A DNA stretch of 64,000 nt from positions 111,694 through 175,693 of the forward strand of contig NZ_JAUOEL010000007.1 of the NCBI RefSeq assembly GCF_030540765.1, read 5' to 3'. The notes beneath the pieces are model-generated. The model searched no databases. It had not been told where the DNA came from and was given only the letters and a program-made list of their open reading frames with translations. A program made the translations under genes and the position numbers. Below, one piece after another: positions 47,244 to 60,700 of the stretch (position 1 is its first letter; each line of letters starts with the position of its first letter). This DNA comes from Flavivirga jejuensis. Lineage in GTDB: Bacteria; Bacteroidota; Bacteroidia; Flavobacteriales; Flavobacteriaceae.

Positions 47244-47490
47244 TCGTTTTTAATTTGGTTTTACGTTTATATTACTACTAAGACGTCATTTATCTTACTA
47301 ACCCCTGCTAATGAAATGTTAAAATTATTTTTTCCTTTCGAAGTTGTTTAAAATTTTATAAAAATCACCTTTAAACTAACAACAAATAAAACTTAAAAAG
47401 GGTGGTTTTATAAGTGATTATTTATAGAAAATTGTAAACAAAGACCATATAAATATACTCTAGAAAAATAAAAAAGGAAGGAAGAATTAA

Positions 47491-47598
47491 GAGTCGTTTC
47501 AATTAGATAGTTTATCAGAATTGTTAGAAATTGATAATAATCTCTTTAAACAAAAACTCGAATCAAGGATAGGAAAGCTATTAAAAGAACTGTGGTAA
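47491..47598 (+). pseudogene. Possible C-terminal fragment of an unknown gene
   Basis: After TAA at 47488-47490 a 35-codon frame encodes ESFQLDSLSELLEIDN and then KQKLESRIGKLLKELW before TAA. The amphipathic pattern and absence of a start codon suggest a remnant, but chance cannot be excluded. Otherwise the gap 47244-47665 is AT-rich. At about 47592-47622 it has GGTAAAACTGA...GAATTCGTGA, which recurs in inverted form near 41986-42013. Confidence 0.2.
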
Positions 47599-47685
47599 AA
47601 CTGAATTCGTGCGAATTCGTGATAGAAATTTATAAAAGTTGAGAGCTAATTTATATTCCTATAAGGCAAACTTATAACATTATAA

Positions 47686-48666
47686 TTAATGTATTGGACT
47701 TTGTGTACATGGACAGTTACTTATACCACGTAAAAAGTCAAATCCTATAGTAACCATATGTGTACCAGAATTAAAGCTAGTTAAAGCATTTGTTGTTATT
47801 TGATAAGCATAGCCGAAATAAAATTTAGATTTTTTAAAACCCGCCATCGGGCCAATATTTAAAGGTTTAAAAAATTGATCATTAAGAAAACGGTATGCTA
47901 TACCTGCCCAGTAGTAATCTTCATTTCTACTAAATTTTCTAAATTTAAAATTCACATCTGTACCGGACCTGTTATCACTAGCAAATAGTTGATAATAGAT
48001 TGATGGTTCGAATTCTAAGCCACTTTTTTTAGGGCCTCTAAACGTGTAACCAGAGTATATTTGATAATTTATAAGTAAATCTGGCTCTAATTGTCTAACA
48101 AAATCATCAAAGTTTTTAGGCAAAATATTATTTGCATTAAAACTCAGAAAAAAGCCTCTATTTCTATATAAAAACCCTACATCAAAATTATTATTTGAAG
48201 TAGCTCTGTCGTCTGTCACTCCAGTTGGAAATGGCGACCCCGTATTGGGGTTATAGCCTTCAAATTTAGCAATATCAAGCCTAAAACTGTTAATATTATA
48301 AGAAATACCAAACGACAAATACTGTTTTGAATAATAATCTAAAATAAGATGGTGAGCAAAAGAGAATTTAGCCCCCTTTTGAAGTGTAAATCCATTACTA
48401 TCATTATATAAAGATACCCCAATCCCAGAACGGTCTGCAATTCTAAAATCGGCATATAAAGATTGATTCTCTGGAGCATCTTTAATACCTACCCATTGTG
48501 CCAATCCATTAGCTCTTATCTTTAAGTTATCACCAATTCCTGCATATGAAGGAGAAACCACAAAATTATTTTCTGCTAAATATTGCGTAAAGACAGGCAA
48601 ATTTAGCTCTTGGCTATAGCTTTTAGCTATAACCAAGAGACATAAATATATATATAGTTTTTGCAT
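47686..48666 (-). CDS. PorP/SprF family type IX secretion system membrane protein
   Basis: Outer-membrane beta-barrel of the PorP/SprF family. The signal peptide ends at SYSQ. Family features are LPVFTQYLAENNFVVSPSYA at the mature N-terminus, alternating beta-strands with terminal aromatic residues, GVSLYNDSNGFTLQKGA in the middle, and FYFGYAYQITTNALTSFNSG near the end. I use ATG 48664-48666; the frame also offers ATG 48687 and GTG 48693. It lies 36 bases after the giant SprB-like gene, the same order as sprB-sprF in Flavobacterium johnsoniae, where SprF is needed for SprB secretion. It probably anchors or exports this adhesin. The product ends with a Cys pair (SNCPCTQ). Confidence 0.9.
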   Translation of the reverse strand: MQKLYIYLCLLVIAKSYSQELNLPVFTQYLAENNFVVSPSYAGIGDNLKIRANGLAQWVGIKDAPENQSLYADFRIADRSGIGVSLYNDSNGFTLQKGAKFSFAHHLILDYYSKQYLSFGISYNINSFRLDIAKFEGYNPNTGSPFPTGVTDDRATSNNNFDVGFLYRNRGFFLSFNANNILPKNFDDFVRQLEPDLLINYQIYSGYTFRGPKKSGLEFEPSIYYQLFASDNRSGTDVNFKFRKFSRNEDYYWAGIAYRFLNDQFFKPLNIGPMAGFKKSKFYFGYAYQITTNALTSFNSGTHMVTIGFDFLRGISNCPCTQSPIH

Positions 48667-48702
48667 TTTAAAAATTTTTAAAATCATAATCACTTATTTT
48701 CA

Positions 48703-51700
48703 TTATCTATAAAGTGTAAAGTGTCCAACAATTTCACGATCATCTTTAGGATCATTTAGTTTTAAAATATACCAATAATCTCCAGATGGAAGTTGTGAGC
48801 CATTGTAGCTACCATCCCATTTTTCACCCACTCTCAATGTTGCTATTGCACGACCATATCTATCAAAAACATCGAAAGTAAGGTCTTCGTATTGAGATGT
48901 ACAACCAGGTCCCCATTCATCAAGATCATTATCGCCATTAGGGGTAAAGTAATTAGAAATACATACATCTATATATTCAAAATATCTGCTAGCAACAGCA
49001 ACACATCCATTACTATCTGTAACTGTTACTGTATAATCTCCAGAAGCATAAATAATAAATGTATTAGTGCTACCATAAGATTCTCCATTAAGCGTGTATT
49101 CATATGGTGCCGCTCCTCCACTAGTTACAGCAACAATTTCGTTTAACCCGCCATCTTCTAAAACAAGTGTTAATGGCTCAAATTGAGAAATATCGAAATT
49201 TTCGGTTCTTTGACTACAACCATTCACATGTCTTACATCTATATAATGGTTTAATCCAGGTGGCACATTTACAAACACATTACTATTTTGAAATGCATTG
49301 CCATTTAAAGCGTACTCTAAATCTGTAGAACCTGTTATACTTTCGTCTACAGTTACGGTAACCGTATTGGTTGATATATTACCCGTACAACTATACGCAA
49401 CAACTGCTTCTGGATTAATCCTTATAGATTCAGGGAATGTAATATCCCATTCCGATTCACATCCAAGAGCATCACGAACATAAACTATATGATCGCCGCC
49501 ACCTAAGTTATTAAAATCAAATTGTGTTTGTGTAGCGGTTCCTGTTGTGTATGTACCATCTATATCATCTAAGGCAACACTATATGGCATATTTCCTCCA
49601 ATAATATCAACACTAAAGCTTCCATTCAGATCACCTTCACAAATCTCTGCCGTTATTGAACCTGGAACCATACTTAAGAATACTGGATCTGGAGAAAAAA
49701 TCTCGAAATCATAACGCTCTAAACAACCTAATTCGTCCTGAGCAATGGCTTGATAAATACCTGGTTCAAGGTCTGTAAATATTGGTGATTCAAAAAATTG
49801 ATTCAAAGAAGGTGAAATAGCATATTTAATGATTCCTGTTCCTCCCGTTGCTTCTATTTCTAAAATACCATCATTAGCACCAGAACAAGTTAAAGGGAAT
49901 TCTGTAAAAGTTACTATCAATGGGTCATTAGGCTCTGTAATTTGTATACTTTCCATGTCCGAACACCCACCACTATCTACTCTTACTTGGTAGGTTCCAG
50001 CTACAAGATTGGTAAAAACACCTGGACTATCTTGCGTTACTGGGGTTATGTTGATAGTTCCAGTCGCATCCAATAAGGTATACACATAATTACCGATACC
50101 ACCTTCAGCCGTTGCATTTATAACACCTGTATTATCTCCTTTACAATATATAGTTTGACTCGGAGAATCAAAACTAAGAGCTAAATCTACAAGTGGTTCA
50201 ATTGTAACTTCATTCGATTTGGCCGTAGCACAACCATTTGCATCTCTAACATAATAAACATACGTTCCATCTGCTACCGATAATGTTGCTGGTAATGTTC
50301 CTAATGGCGTTGTATAATTTTCAGTAGCACCATAAGTATATGTTCCTGTACCTCCAGTAGCAGTTAATTCTAAAGTGCCACCAGCTGGACATGTTATTGG
50401 ATCTGTTCTCATTAATGTTGCTATTACTTCAGTAGGTTGAGTTATAACGACATCGTTTGTGGTATATGTACAATTAAACCCATCGGTTACTGTAACATTA
50501 TACGTTCCAGCTCCTAAATCTGTAAATACAGGAGATATTTGAGGTCCAGATGAACTTGGTGTTGGTAAAACCGTATTAAGCGTATATGAATAATTATTAA
50601 TTATTGGTCCTTGCCCTCCAGTCACAGCACTTACTGTAATTGTAGCATTAGTATCGCCATAACAATCTAATAAGGTTGTACTTGGAGTCACTGTAGCATT
50701 AATTGGATCTGGAATTTCTAATAATACATTAACAAAATCGATACAACCTCTGCTATCTCTTACCCTTACCGTATAATCTCCTTCAATTAATCCTGAGAAA
50801 TCAAACACATTGCTATATGATGTAATAATACCTCTTGTAGCTTCCTCCAATTGGAATTCATATCCTCCAGGCCATCCTCCATCTGCTGTAACAGAAATAG
50901 CTCCATCATTATTACCACTTACACAAGTAATTTCTGTGTGAGTTTCTTGGATATCTAAAGCTCTTGTTGGACGTTCTATAGTAAAGTTTTTATTTACTAT
51001 ACAGAACGGCGCATTTACCAAACTAGCATTTATAGTATAGGTACCTGCACTAAAATTTGACAGAGTAATCGGGCCAGCATTAGATGCTGAACCTGATCTA
51101 ATCGTACTACCTAAATCATTAATTATATTATAATTGAAAGCCCCTGATTCATCTGTTGGTATAGGTGATCTATCTATAAAAGTGATATTAACACTTCCAT
51201 CTGAATCTGAAAAACATGTAACATCAACAACTGTATCAATTGTAAGATCAAAAGTATTTGGATCAACTACATAATGTGTTGTTTGAATACTACAATTAGT
51301 ATCTAAATTAGTTACAGTAACAAAATAGTTTCCAATAGCTAATCCAGTGAATACTCCTGTACTATTTGTTTGACTGTATATACCTCCTATTGTAACTCCT
51401 ACAACATCTTCTACGGTATATTCTAAATTTGGAGGTATACCTCCACTACTTGCTACAGATACTGTAATATCCTCATCATTAGTACAAGTAATAGCATTAT
51501 CTATAGTTATGTTTACAGTTTGTATATTTATAAATGGTAAAATTGTTTCTGTTGTACTACCAACACATCCATTATTATCATAAACATTTATAGTATAGGT
51601 ACCTCCTAATAAGTCTGATTCAATAAATACATTATTTGGACCAAACTGCTCAACTGTACCTCCTCTAATAAATTCATAATTACTAAATGTACCAGAACCT

Positions 51701-54700
51701 CCTACTGCATTATCTACAGTTATAGAAGCAAAGTTTGGCGTATTAGCACCTACACTACAAGCATATTCTACTACAGATGTAGATGGTACTATAAGATTTG
51801 GTTCATTCACAGCTTGTGTACTAATACCAAAACATCCTTTGGCTGAATTTACTTGTATTGTATAAGTCCCAACTGTTAACCCTGTAAAAACATTTGAGGT
51901 TTGTGGAGCTCTTACAATAGGCGCTGTAATCTCATAGGTATAAACTGGATCATCGTTACTTGTTGGTAAGTTTACAGTAATCACACCATCGTTACCTCCA
52001 TTACAACTTATGTCTGTTGGAGTGGTAGTAAATGTTACTGGTGTTGGATCAAACGTTCTTACCACATCTGTTTGCGTTGTACAGCCATTAGCATCTGTAA
52101 TTTCAAATTGGTATGTAGCTGCTGTAGAAGCCGAATAAGTAAAAGTTGTTCCTACAAATGCTATTGGAACTCCTGCATAACCTCCTGAAGCTATATTTAC
52201 TCTGTATCCATAAGGTGGATTTCCTCCAGCCACAGTAACATCTATAGATGCTTCTGTTGGCACTGAACATGTAAGATTTTTATCTAATGTTGCATTTGAT
52301 GCAAGTGGCTCAAAAACTGTTATTACTGTAGCACTGGTTCCTGTACAACCATGTCCATCTTTAATGGTCACAGTATAAGATCCCGCTGCATTTACTGTAA
52401 ATGTCGGATTTGTTTGAAAAGACACCCCACCATCTATACTAAATGACAATGGTGTTACCAGACCCGTTCCTGGTATTGCTGTAAAAGTAAATCCAGAAGC
52501 AACGGTACATTGATTTGAAGCTAAAGGTGGCACTGTTACTGTTGGTAATGGGTCATTAATAATTGTAACTGTTTCAAATTCAGCACAATCATTAGCATCT
52601 CTAACATATACATCCCAAACTAAGTCTGTTCCTGAATTTGTATTAACATTTATAATATTGCTGTTACCATATGCTGCAAGTGCAGGGGGTCCTGTACCAG
52701 ATATAACTGCGGCATAAGTATAATTTGGTGTACCTCCTACTTCTGTGATTGTAATTTGAGAATTATCGTTAGTACAAAATATATTGGTTGCAGTAGCAGT
52801 AAGATCTAAAGGCACTAATGCTTCTTCAACATCTACTGTAGCTGTTGCTACACAACCTGTTATATCGTCTGTCACTTCAATTAAGTAAGTATTAGCAGAT
52901 AACGTTCCTATAGCAATTGTTGCTAATGTTTCACCAGTCGCTCCTCCTGTACCATTAATAGTATAGCTATAAGTTCCTGCAAAATTACCAACAGTAAAGC
53001 TTATTGCTCCGTCAGAACTACCTGTACAACTTATATTATCAACTAACGATCCTGAAACTGTGATATTTGTTACTGGATCTACAGTATATGATTCTGTATA
53101 AAAACAACCATTTGCATCTGTTACTTTAAAAGTATAAGTATCTGGTGCTAATAATGTAAAAATACCTGTTGTATTTGATGTTGCAGAAGCTGCAGGAGAT
53201 GTTATCTCATAAGTTAATGTACCTACTCCAGTTCCTCCTGCTGGTGTTACAGTAACCGTACTTGTTGTATCGTTACATGTAACATCTGTACCTGTAATAG
53301 TACCTGCTGTTGGTGGGTTTAATGCTGTTATATTTACAGTATCGCTAAACGTACAACCTTTGTCATCTCTTACTGAATATGCAATGATTTGGTTAACACC
53401 AGTATCGTTCACTGTTAATGTGTTAGTAGCACTAAAACCAGATCCATTAAAACTGTATTCGTATGGTCCTGTTCCTGTTGTTGTATCAACCGTTACGGTT
53501 ACTAAACCTGGTTGGGTAGCATTCGTTGTTGTATTACAACTAAGTGGCGTTGTTACTGATGCTGTTGCATTTAAAACTAAAGGCTCATCAATAGTTACTA
53601 TTTCTAGAGCTGAATCACAGTTTTTCGCATCTCTCACAATCACATTATAAGTTCCTTGCGGTAAACCAGGAAAATCATTAGAAGCCTGGAAAGTGGTACC
53701 ATTATCTATACTGTATTGGTACGGTGATATTCCATTGGATGCTGTTACTACGATACTACCGTCTGAAAGACCATTACAACTTACATCAATTTTCGCAGAT
53801 AAAGATGTTGGCGGTACCAGTGGATCGATAGTAACAACATTAGATGTCGCATCACAAGTTTGAGAATTTGTAACTCTAAACTGATAGTCTCCATCTGTAC
53901 TCGCTACATGAGTAGCCCCTGGGCCTGAAATAGGACCATAGGTACCACTGTTAAAGCTAACTTCATAAGTATATGGGCCTACACCTGTTCCGCCACTTGG
54001 TGTTAAAGTAATAATGGCATCAACACCTAAACATTCTAAATCTTGTGTTAAAGCAGCATTTAATAATAATTGAGGTTGCACTACATAAGGTACTGATGCC
54101 TCACAACCATTTCCATCTCTGATACTTAAAGTATACGTTCCTGGTCCATTAATTGTAAAATTTGGACTTACTTGATAAGCACCTCCCATACTATAAGTTG
54201 CTGGTGCCACAGGTGCAGTTCCAGATAAAACAATGTTTAAAGGAGTTCCTACATAACATTGTAGAGCTGGTGAATTTATTGTAGGTAGTGCATCTGTAGG
54301 TAACGTTTCTGTATCAGATTGCACACAACCATAAGCATCTCTTACATAGATATCATATGCTAAACTTCCTGCTAAATTAAACGTATTAGCAGTTGACCAT
54401 GCCCCTAAAGGGTCTCCAGATATTACGGCTTGATATTCATATGGTGCCGTACCAAACTGTGCTGTTGCTGTAATAATTCCTAATTCATTACAATTGGCAT
54501 TTTTCGAAACAGAGGCCTCTATTTCTAATAAAGCAGTTGATTCGGTAATATTAAATTCAGAAGTTGTTACACTACAACCCGCATTATTAGCTCCAACATC
54601 TTCTGTTACCAATACAAAATAAGTTCCAACTGGTAATGGTCCTAAATTAGCGACAGGGAGTGTTCCATTAGCTGGAACCGTTCCTGAGCCTGTAATACCT

Positions 54701-57700
54701 GTTGTTGCCAGCGTATGCGAATTAAATACCTCATAAATAACATCTGTAGTTCCTGAATAAATACTCGTAATATCAAAACTTACATTTCCATCAGCACTTC
54801 CTGTACAAGAAATATTATTTTCAACAACTGCATTAGCCGTTAACGTAGAATTTGTTTCTATAGGAACTGTTGATTGTTCAAAATAATAACATTGTGTTAC
54901 TTCATCAAAAATAATAAACGAGTAAGTTACTCCTGGTGTTAAATTGGTAAATGTTGATGTCTCACCAGTTCCTGAAGCATCTGCATCTTGCCATGGTGCA
55001 GTAGTTGGTGCAGTATAAGTTATTCCAGGACCTGTATAAATAGCAAAATGATATGGTCCATTTCCTGTTAATGCCCCTCCTACACTAACCACAACAGTTC
55101 CCCCTGTGGTACAAGTTGTTGGTAAAGGTGTTATTGTAACATCTAAATTGGATGGAGGAGATGCAACTAATACATCTTGAATCAATTCATTACAACCATT
55201 ACTATCAACTACACGTATTTGATATAATCCAAAATCAACTACATTAAAAGCAACGGATGCTGTTCCTGTAGCATTAAACTCTGAATTAGAATAACCATTT
55301 GTACCAGTAACAAAATAATTATATGGTCCTGTGCCACCTGTAACACCATCAACTATAATAGATCCGCTTGATATTCCAACTCCTGTACATGTAATAGGAA
55401 CTGCATGATGAGTCACATTAAGATCAGCTGGTTGATTAATTATAACTGTATCTGTATCTGTACAACCATTTGCATCAGTAACAGTTATGGTATAAGTTCC
55501 TGCTGATAATCCGCTTGTTTGCGTTCCATAATTTGTGCTTTCTGTATCGTTATGAACATTTATGGTAAAAGGAGCTAATCCCTGTGTTGTATCAATAGTA
55601 ACATCAATAGCGGCTGTGTCTTCTCCAAAACATAAAATAGTTTCTGTTGTTGATGCTACTGCTGTAACATCTGGATTAACTGGAATATTCGTTGTTATCA
55701 CATTTGTTTCTACTGTACAACCATTGGCATCAGTAATTTCAAATTGATACGTATCTGCTGTAGCCGCTAAATTATAAGTAAATGTCGTTCCTACAATTGC
55801 TATTGTACCTCCATAAGCGCCTGTACCTATTTTAACTTTATAAGAATAAGGCCCATTTCCTCCAGCTACTGTAACATTCATAGATGCATTTACTGGTGAC
55901 GAACATGTTAAATCTTTGGTTAAAATCGCACTTGCAGTAAGTGGATCCAAAATTGTTGTTACAGCACTGGTTGCTGTACACCCGTTTCCATCTCTAATAG
56001 TTACGGTATAAGTTCCAGGTGCAAGTCCATTAAATAGTGGGCTTGTTTGATAAGTTGTACCACCATTTATACTATAAGATAATGGCGTTATCAGTCCTCC
56101 TCCTGGTGTTGCTGTTATAGTAAATCCAGAAGTACCATCACTACACTGATTAGACACTGTAGCAGTTACTGTTGGTAATGGATCACTAACAATAGTAGCA
56201 GTACTTGTTGCAGGACAACCATTATCATCTAATACATATACATCCCAAACGAGGTCTGTTCCTAAATTTGTATCAACTGTTATAATATTATTATTACCAT
56301 AAGCTCCTACTCCAGGGGCTCCTGCTCCAGATACAACTGCGGCATACCTATAATTTGGTGTTCCTCCTGCAACAGTAACAGTAATTTGTGAATTAGCATT
56401 AGTACAAGATACATTTGTTGATGTGGTTGAAGAAATTGTTGGAGCATCTAATGGTTCTCCAACATTTACTGTAGTGGTTGCCACACAACCTGTAATATCG
56501 TCTGTTACTTCAATTAAGTAAGTGTTAGCAGATAACGTTCCTAGAGGAACTGTTGTTAATGTTTCACCAGTCGCTCCTCCTGTACCATTAATAGTATAAC
56601 TATAAGTTGTTGCAAAATTACCAACCGTAAAGCTTATTGCTCCATCAGTACCTCCTATACAACTTACATTATCTACTAACATTCCTGAAACTGTAATATT
56701 TACTACAGGATCTATAGTGTACGATTCTGTATAAAAACAACCATTTGCATCAGTTACTCTAAAAGTATAAGCATCTGGAGCTAAACCTGTAAAAATTCCA
56801 CTAGCAGCTCCAGTAACATTTCCTGTTGCACTTGCAGGAGATAAAATCGTATAAGTTAGTGATCCTACACCATTTGTTGGTGTTAAAGTAACATCACTTG
56901 TTGTATTTACACATGTAATTGGTAAAGAAGCAAAAGCTAAATCTGTTGGAGGATCTAACGGTGCTAATGTAATAGGTGTACTATTAAATGTACAACCTTT
57001 AGCGTCTCTTACAGAATATGTAATGTTTTGGCTTGTACCATCATCGTTCACCGTTAATGTGCTAGTAGTACTATAAGCAGATCCATTGAAACTGTATTCG
57101 TATGGTCCTGTACCTGTTGTTCCATCAACCGTTACAACTACTGTAGCTGGTTGAGCTGCACTAGTAGTCGTATTACAATCAAATGGTGTTACCACATGTG
57201 ATGCAATTAATGCCGCAGGTTCGGTTAATATTACTGTATCAGAATATGTACACTCTTTACTATCTCTCACAATCACATTATATGGTGATCCTGCTACAGT
57301 TAATCCATTAAAGACATTAGAGGTTTGGAAAGTGACTCCATTATCAATACTGTATTCATACGGTGGTACGCCACTAGATGCTGTTACCACTATACTACCA
57401 TCTGTATCTCCAAAACAATTAGGATTCACAGATGCTATCGTAGCAGTTGGGAGAACTATTGGATTAACCGTAGTAATATTAGATTCTGCCACACATCCAC
57501 TTGCACTTGCATCAATTATTCTAAATCGGTAATCACCTGCCGTTGCTGTTAAGTGTGTAAACGTTGTTCCTGTTATTGGTATTATTGTTGAATTATACGA
57601 AAGACCTCCATCTCTGGATACCTGATATTCGTATGGTGGTATTCCTCCAGAAACGGTACCAGTAATTAAAGCATCTGGTGAGGCTGTACAATCTAAATCC

Positions 57701-60700
57701 TTAGTTAAAACGGCATTTGCCGTTAATTGTGGTGCAATAATTATAGGTGCTAAAGCATCTGTACACCCATTAGCATCTCTTACTGTTAAGGTATAGGTTC
57801 CTGGAAGTAAATTAGCAAATGTATTACTAGATCCAAATGGACCAGCATTAATATTATATTCAAAAGGGGCTTGCCCTCCAGTTACTCCTACTACTATGGT
57901 TGCCCCAGTAGTTGTATCGTAACATAAATTTGATGCTCCATCAATGCTAGCTATTGGGTTTGTTGGAGCACTTAAACTTAATGTTGTACTTGTATTTGCT
58001 TGACAGTTTTTGGCATCTGTAACTCTTACAATATAATCACCAGAAGAGACATCGTTTAAAATACCACTACTAGGGAAATTAGTAACAAGATTTAATGTAG
58101 TTGCGTCTAATAACTCATAAGAATATGCAGCAGTACCACCTGTAGCTGTAGCTGTAACAGTAGATCCAACAAGACATGTTATTGGTGTTCCTGAAGCATT
58201 AACTTCTAATAAATTTGGTGAAGTTATATTTTGTGTAAATGTATCCATACAAGTAGTTGCTGCAGCATCATAACGTATTAAAACGTTATAAGTACCAGCT
58301 GCTAAACCTGTAATAGTATGAGGTGATGTTAATTGTGTATTCCAAGTTGTTCCATTATCTATAGAATATTGGAATCCATTTGTAGTATCAAAATTCTGTG
58401 CTGCAATAGTGATAGTTCCATCGTTTGCATTTAAACATGTAACATCTGTTGCATTTGTTATTTGCGATGTAAAAGCATTATTAGAATCTATTACAAAAGG
58501 AAAGTTAACTTCTGTAACACAACTTGCAGGAAGTTGAAAAACTCTAATATCGTCTAGAGCTAAATCATTTCCGCTTGTTTGCTGTACATTAGATCTTATT
58601 ATAAATCTTAAACTTGTATTAGCTCCAGGATTCAAAGTCATTGGAGTTTTAGGATAATTTTCCCATTGTTCAGATTTTGGTATATTCCCTGTACTAAATG
58701 AAGAAATTTCTGTACCAGAACCATCAATTAATGCCACCGTTATATCTGGATCAAATAGAGATGAGCCTGATGAGCTAATTAGATTCATTGCAAAAAACTC
58801 TACATTAATAGGACGATTAGGAATAATATCGTTTATGGTTTTTTCATATAAAATTGCTGTTGTAGGTATTGTAGCTCCAATATTAACAACCAAAAATCTT
58901 CCATCTGGAGTTACTGGTACAGTGGCAGGTGTATGATCTACCGGATCTAACCATCCACCAAAAAGATGTATTATATCAGAAGTAACAGAGTACTCACCAT
59001 CGTTAATTCCAATATGACCACCACACTCAGTCCCCACTTCTTGTCGTTCAAAACAATAATACGTAGTATTAATTCCTGGAGATGTAGTGTCTTCACCATA
59101 ACCAAAATCCTCATTTAATAAATTACTATAAGTTGGAACAGTTAATAATCTATACTGTACTGTAATTTCATGAGGTCCGGAAGGTACATTTAAAAATATT
59201 TCAGGATTTGTTGTATTTGTATTTACAACACCATCTAATAAATATGTATACTCATAAGAAGAACCTCCTGTGTTGTTAACAGTGACTGTACTAGTTGCAG
59301 TTCCATCACAGTTAAAATCAGGATTACCAATATTTATTGTTGGAGGTACTGGTTCTGGATCTAAAATAATATCTGGCATTGCATAAATACAGCCGTTAGC
59401 ATCTCTAACATACAAAGTATAAGTTCCAGGCAACACATAAGCTTCATTTGTAGTTACCCAAGTAGCTTGGTTATCAAAACTATATTCATAAAAATTTGGA
59501 CCAGGAAATGGTGTTCCTCCTTGCGGATTAGTAATACGTAATCTTCCTTCTCCAGATGGACCACAACCTGCTAATTCTGATATACCACTTGAAGCAGTTA
59601 AAGCTTCACTTGGTTGATCTATTATAATGTTTTGAACAGTGCTAAAACAATCTGTACCAGACAATGAATATCTAATCATAGTCTGATAAGTTCCACCACT
59701 AAGGTTAGAAAATGTTGGATTAGTCACATAAGTAGCTCCATTGTCTATACTATATGCTATTGTGTTACCATTAGCATTAGTTACATTAAACACTATTTGT
59801 CCATTATTATCATTATAACATAAAATATCTGTTTTAGTAACGCTAAAATCTGGAGGTAATATCTCATTTACTGTTATTGATGTATTTACAGAACAGTTAT
59901 TAGAATCAACAACTCTAATATCATATACACCTCCTGGAGCTACTACAGGTATTGTAGGTATTGTTTCAAATTCTGTAGCACCATTTATATAATAGTAATA
60001 AGTGCCTGACCCTCCTACTGGATATACTGTAATCTCACCATCTGCACATGCTGTTAATGGTGTTGTTAACGCTGCACTAGCTGTTAACTCTGCTGGGTTT
60101 TCTATTTCTATATTTCCTGTAAATACACAACCATCATCTGTTGATACATCTATAGTGTATATTCCCGGGTTTAAGTTTGGAAACGTATAACTGTTAGCAT
60201 CTATAGGACCTACATTATTTATGGTTCCACCACCTTGGGAAATTGAAAAGTAGTATTGTGGACGAACATCATTCGCCGCTATTATAACACTTCCTTGTTC
60301 GTTATTACATAAAGGCTGTATTATATTAGTAGAAACAGTAAAATTTCTTTCTCTTACTTGAATATTTGGTACTGTAAAAATACAAGGATTAGATATTAGA
60401 CCTGTTTGTCTAATATAAACAGTATAAATATCAGGCGTAGTAATAGAAAAAATATTACTTGCCTGGTAATTTACATTGTCAATACTATATTCATAATCAC
60501 TAATAGGAACGTCTCCAACAACTATTTCTCCAGGTGTTGTACAAATAATATCCCTTGATGTTGCTGTAGGTACCAATACATTTTCATAAACATTAAAATA
60601 AAATACATTGGAACAACCTCCAGAATAATTTAATGTCAGTTTATATTGACCTGGGCTATCTACAAGATAATCTGCTCCTGTTTGTACTGTATTCCATACA

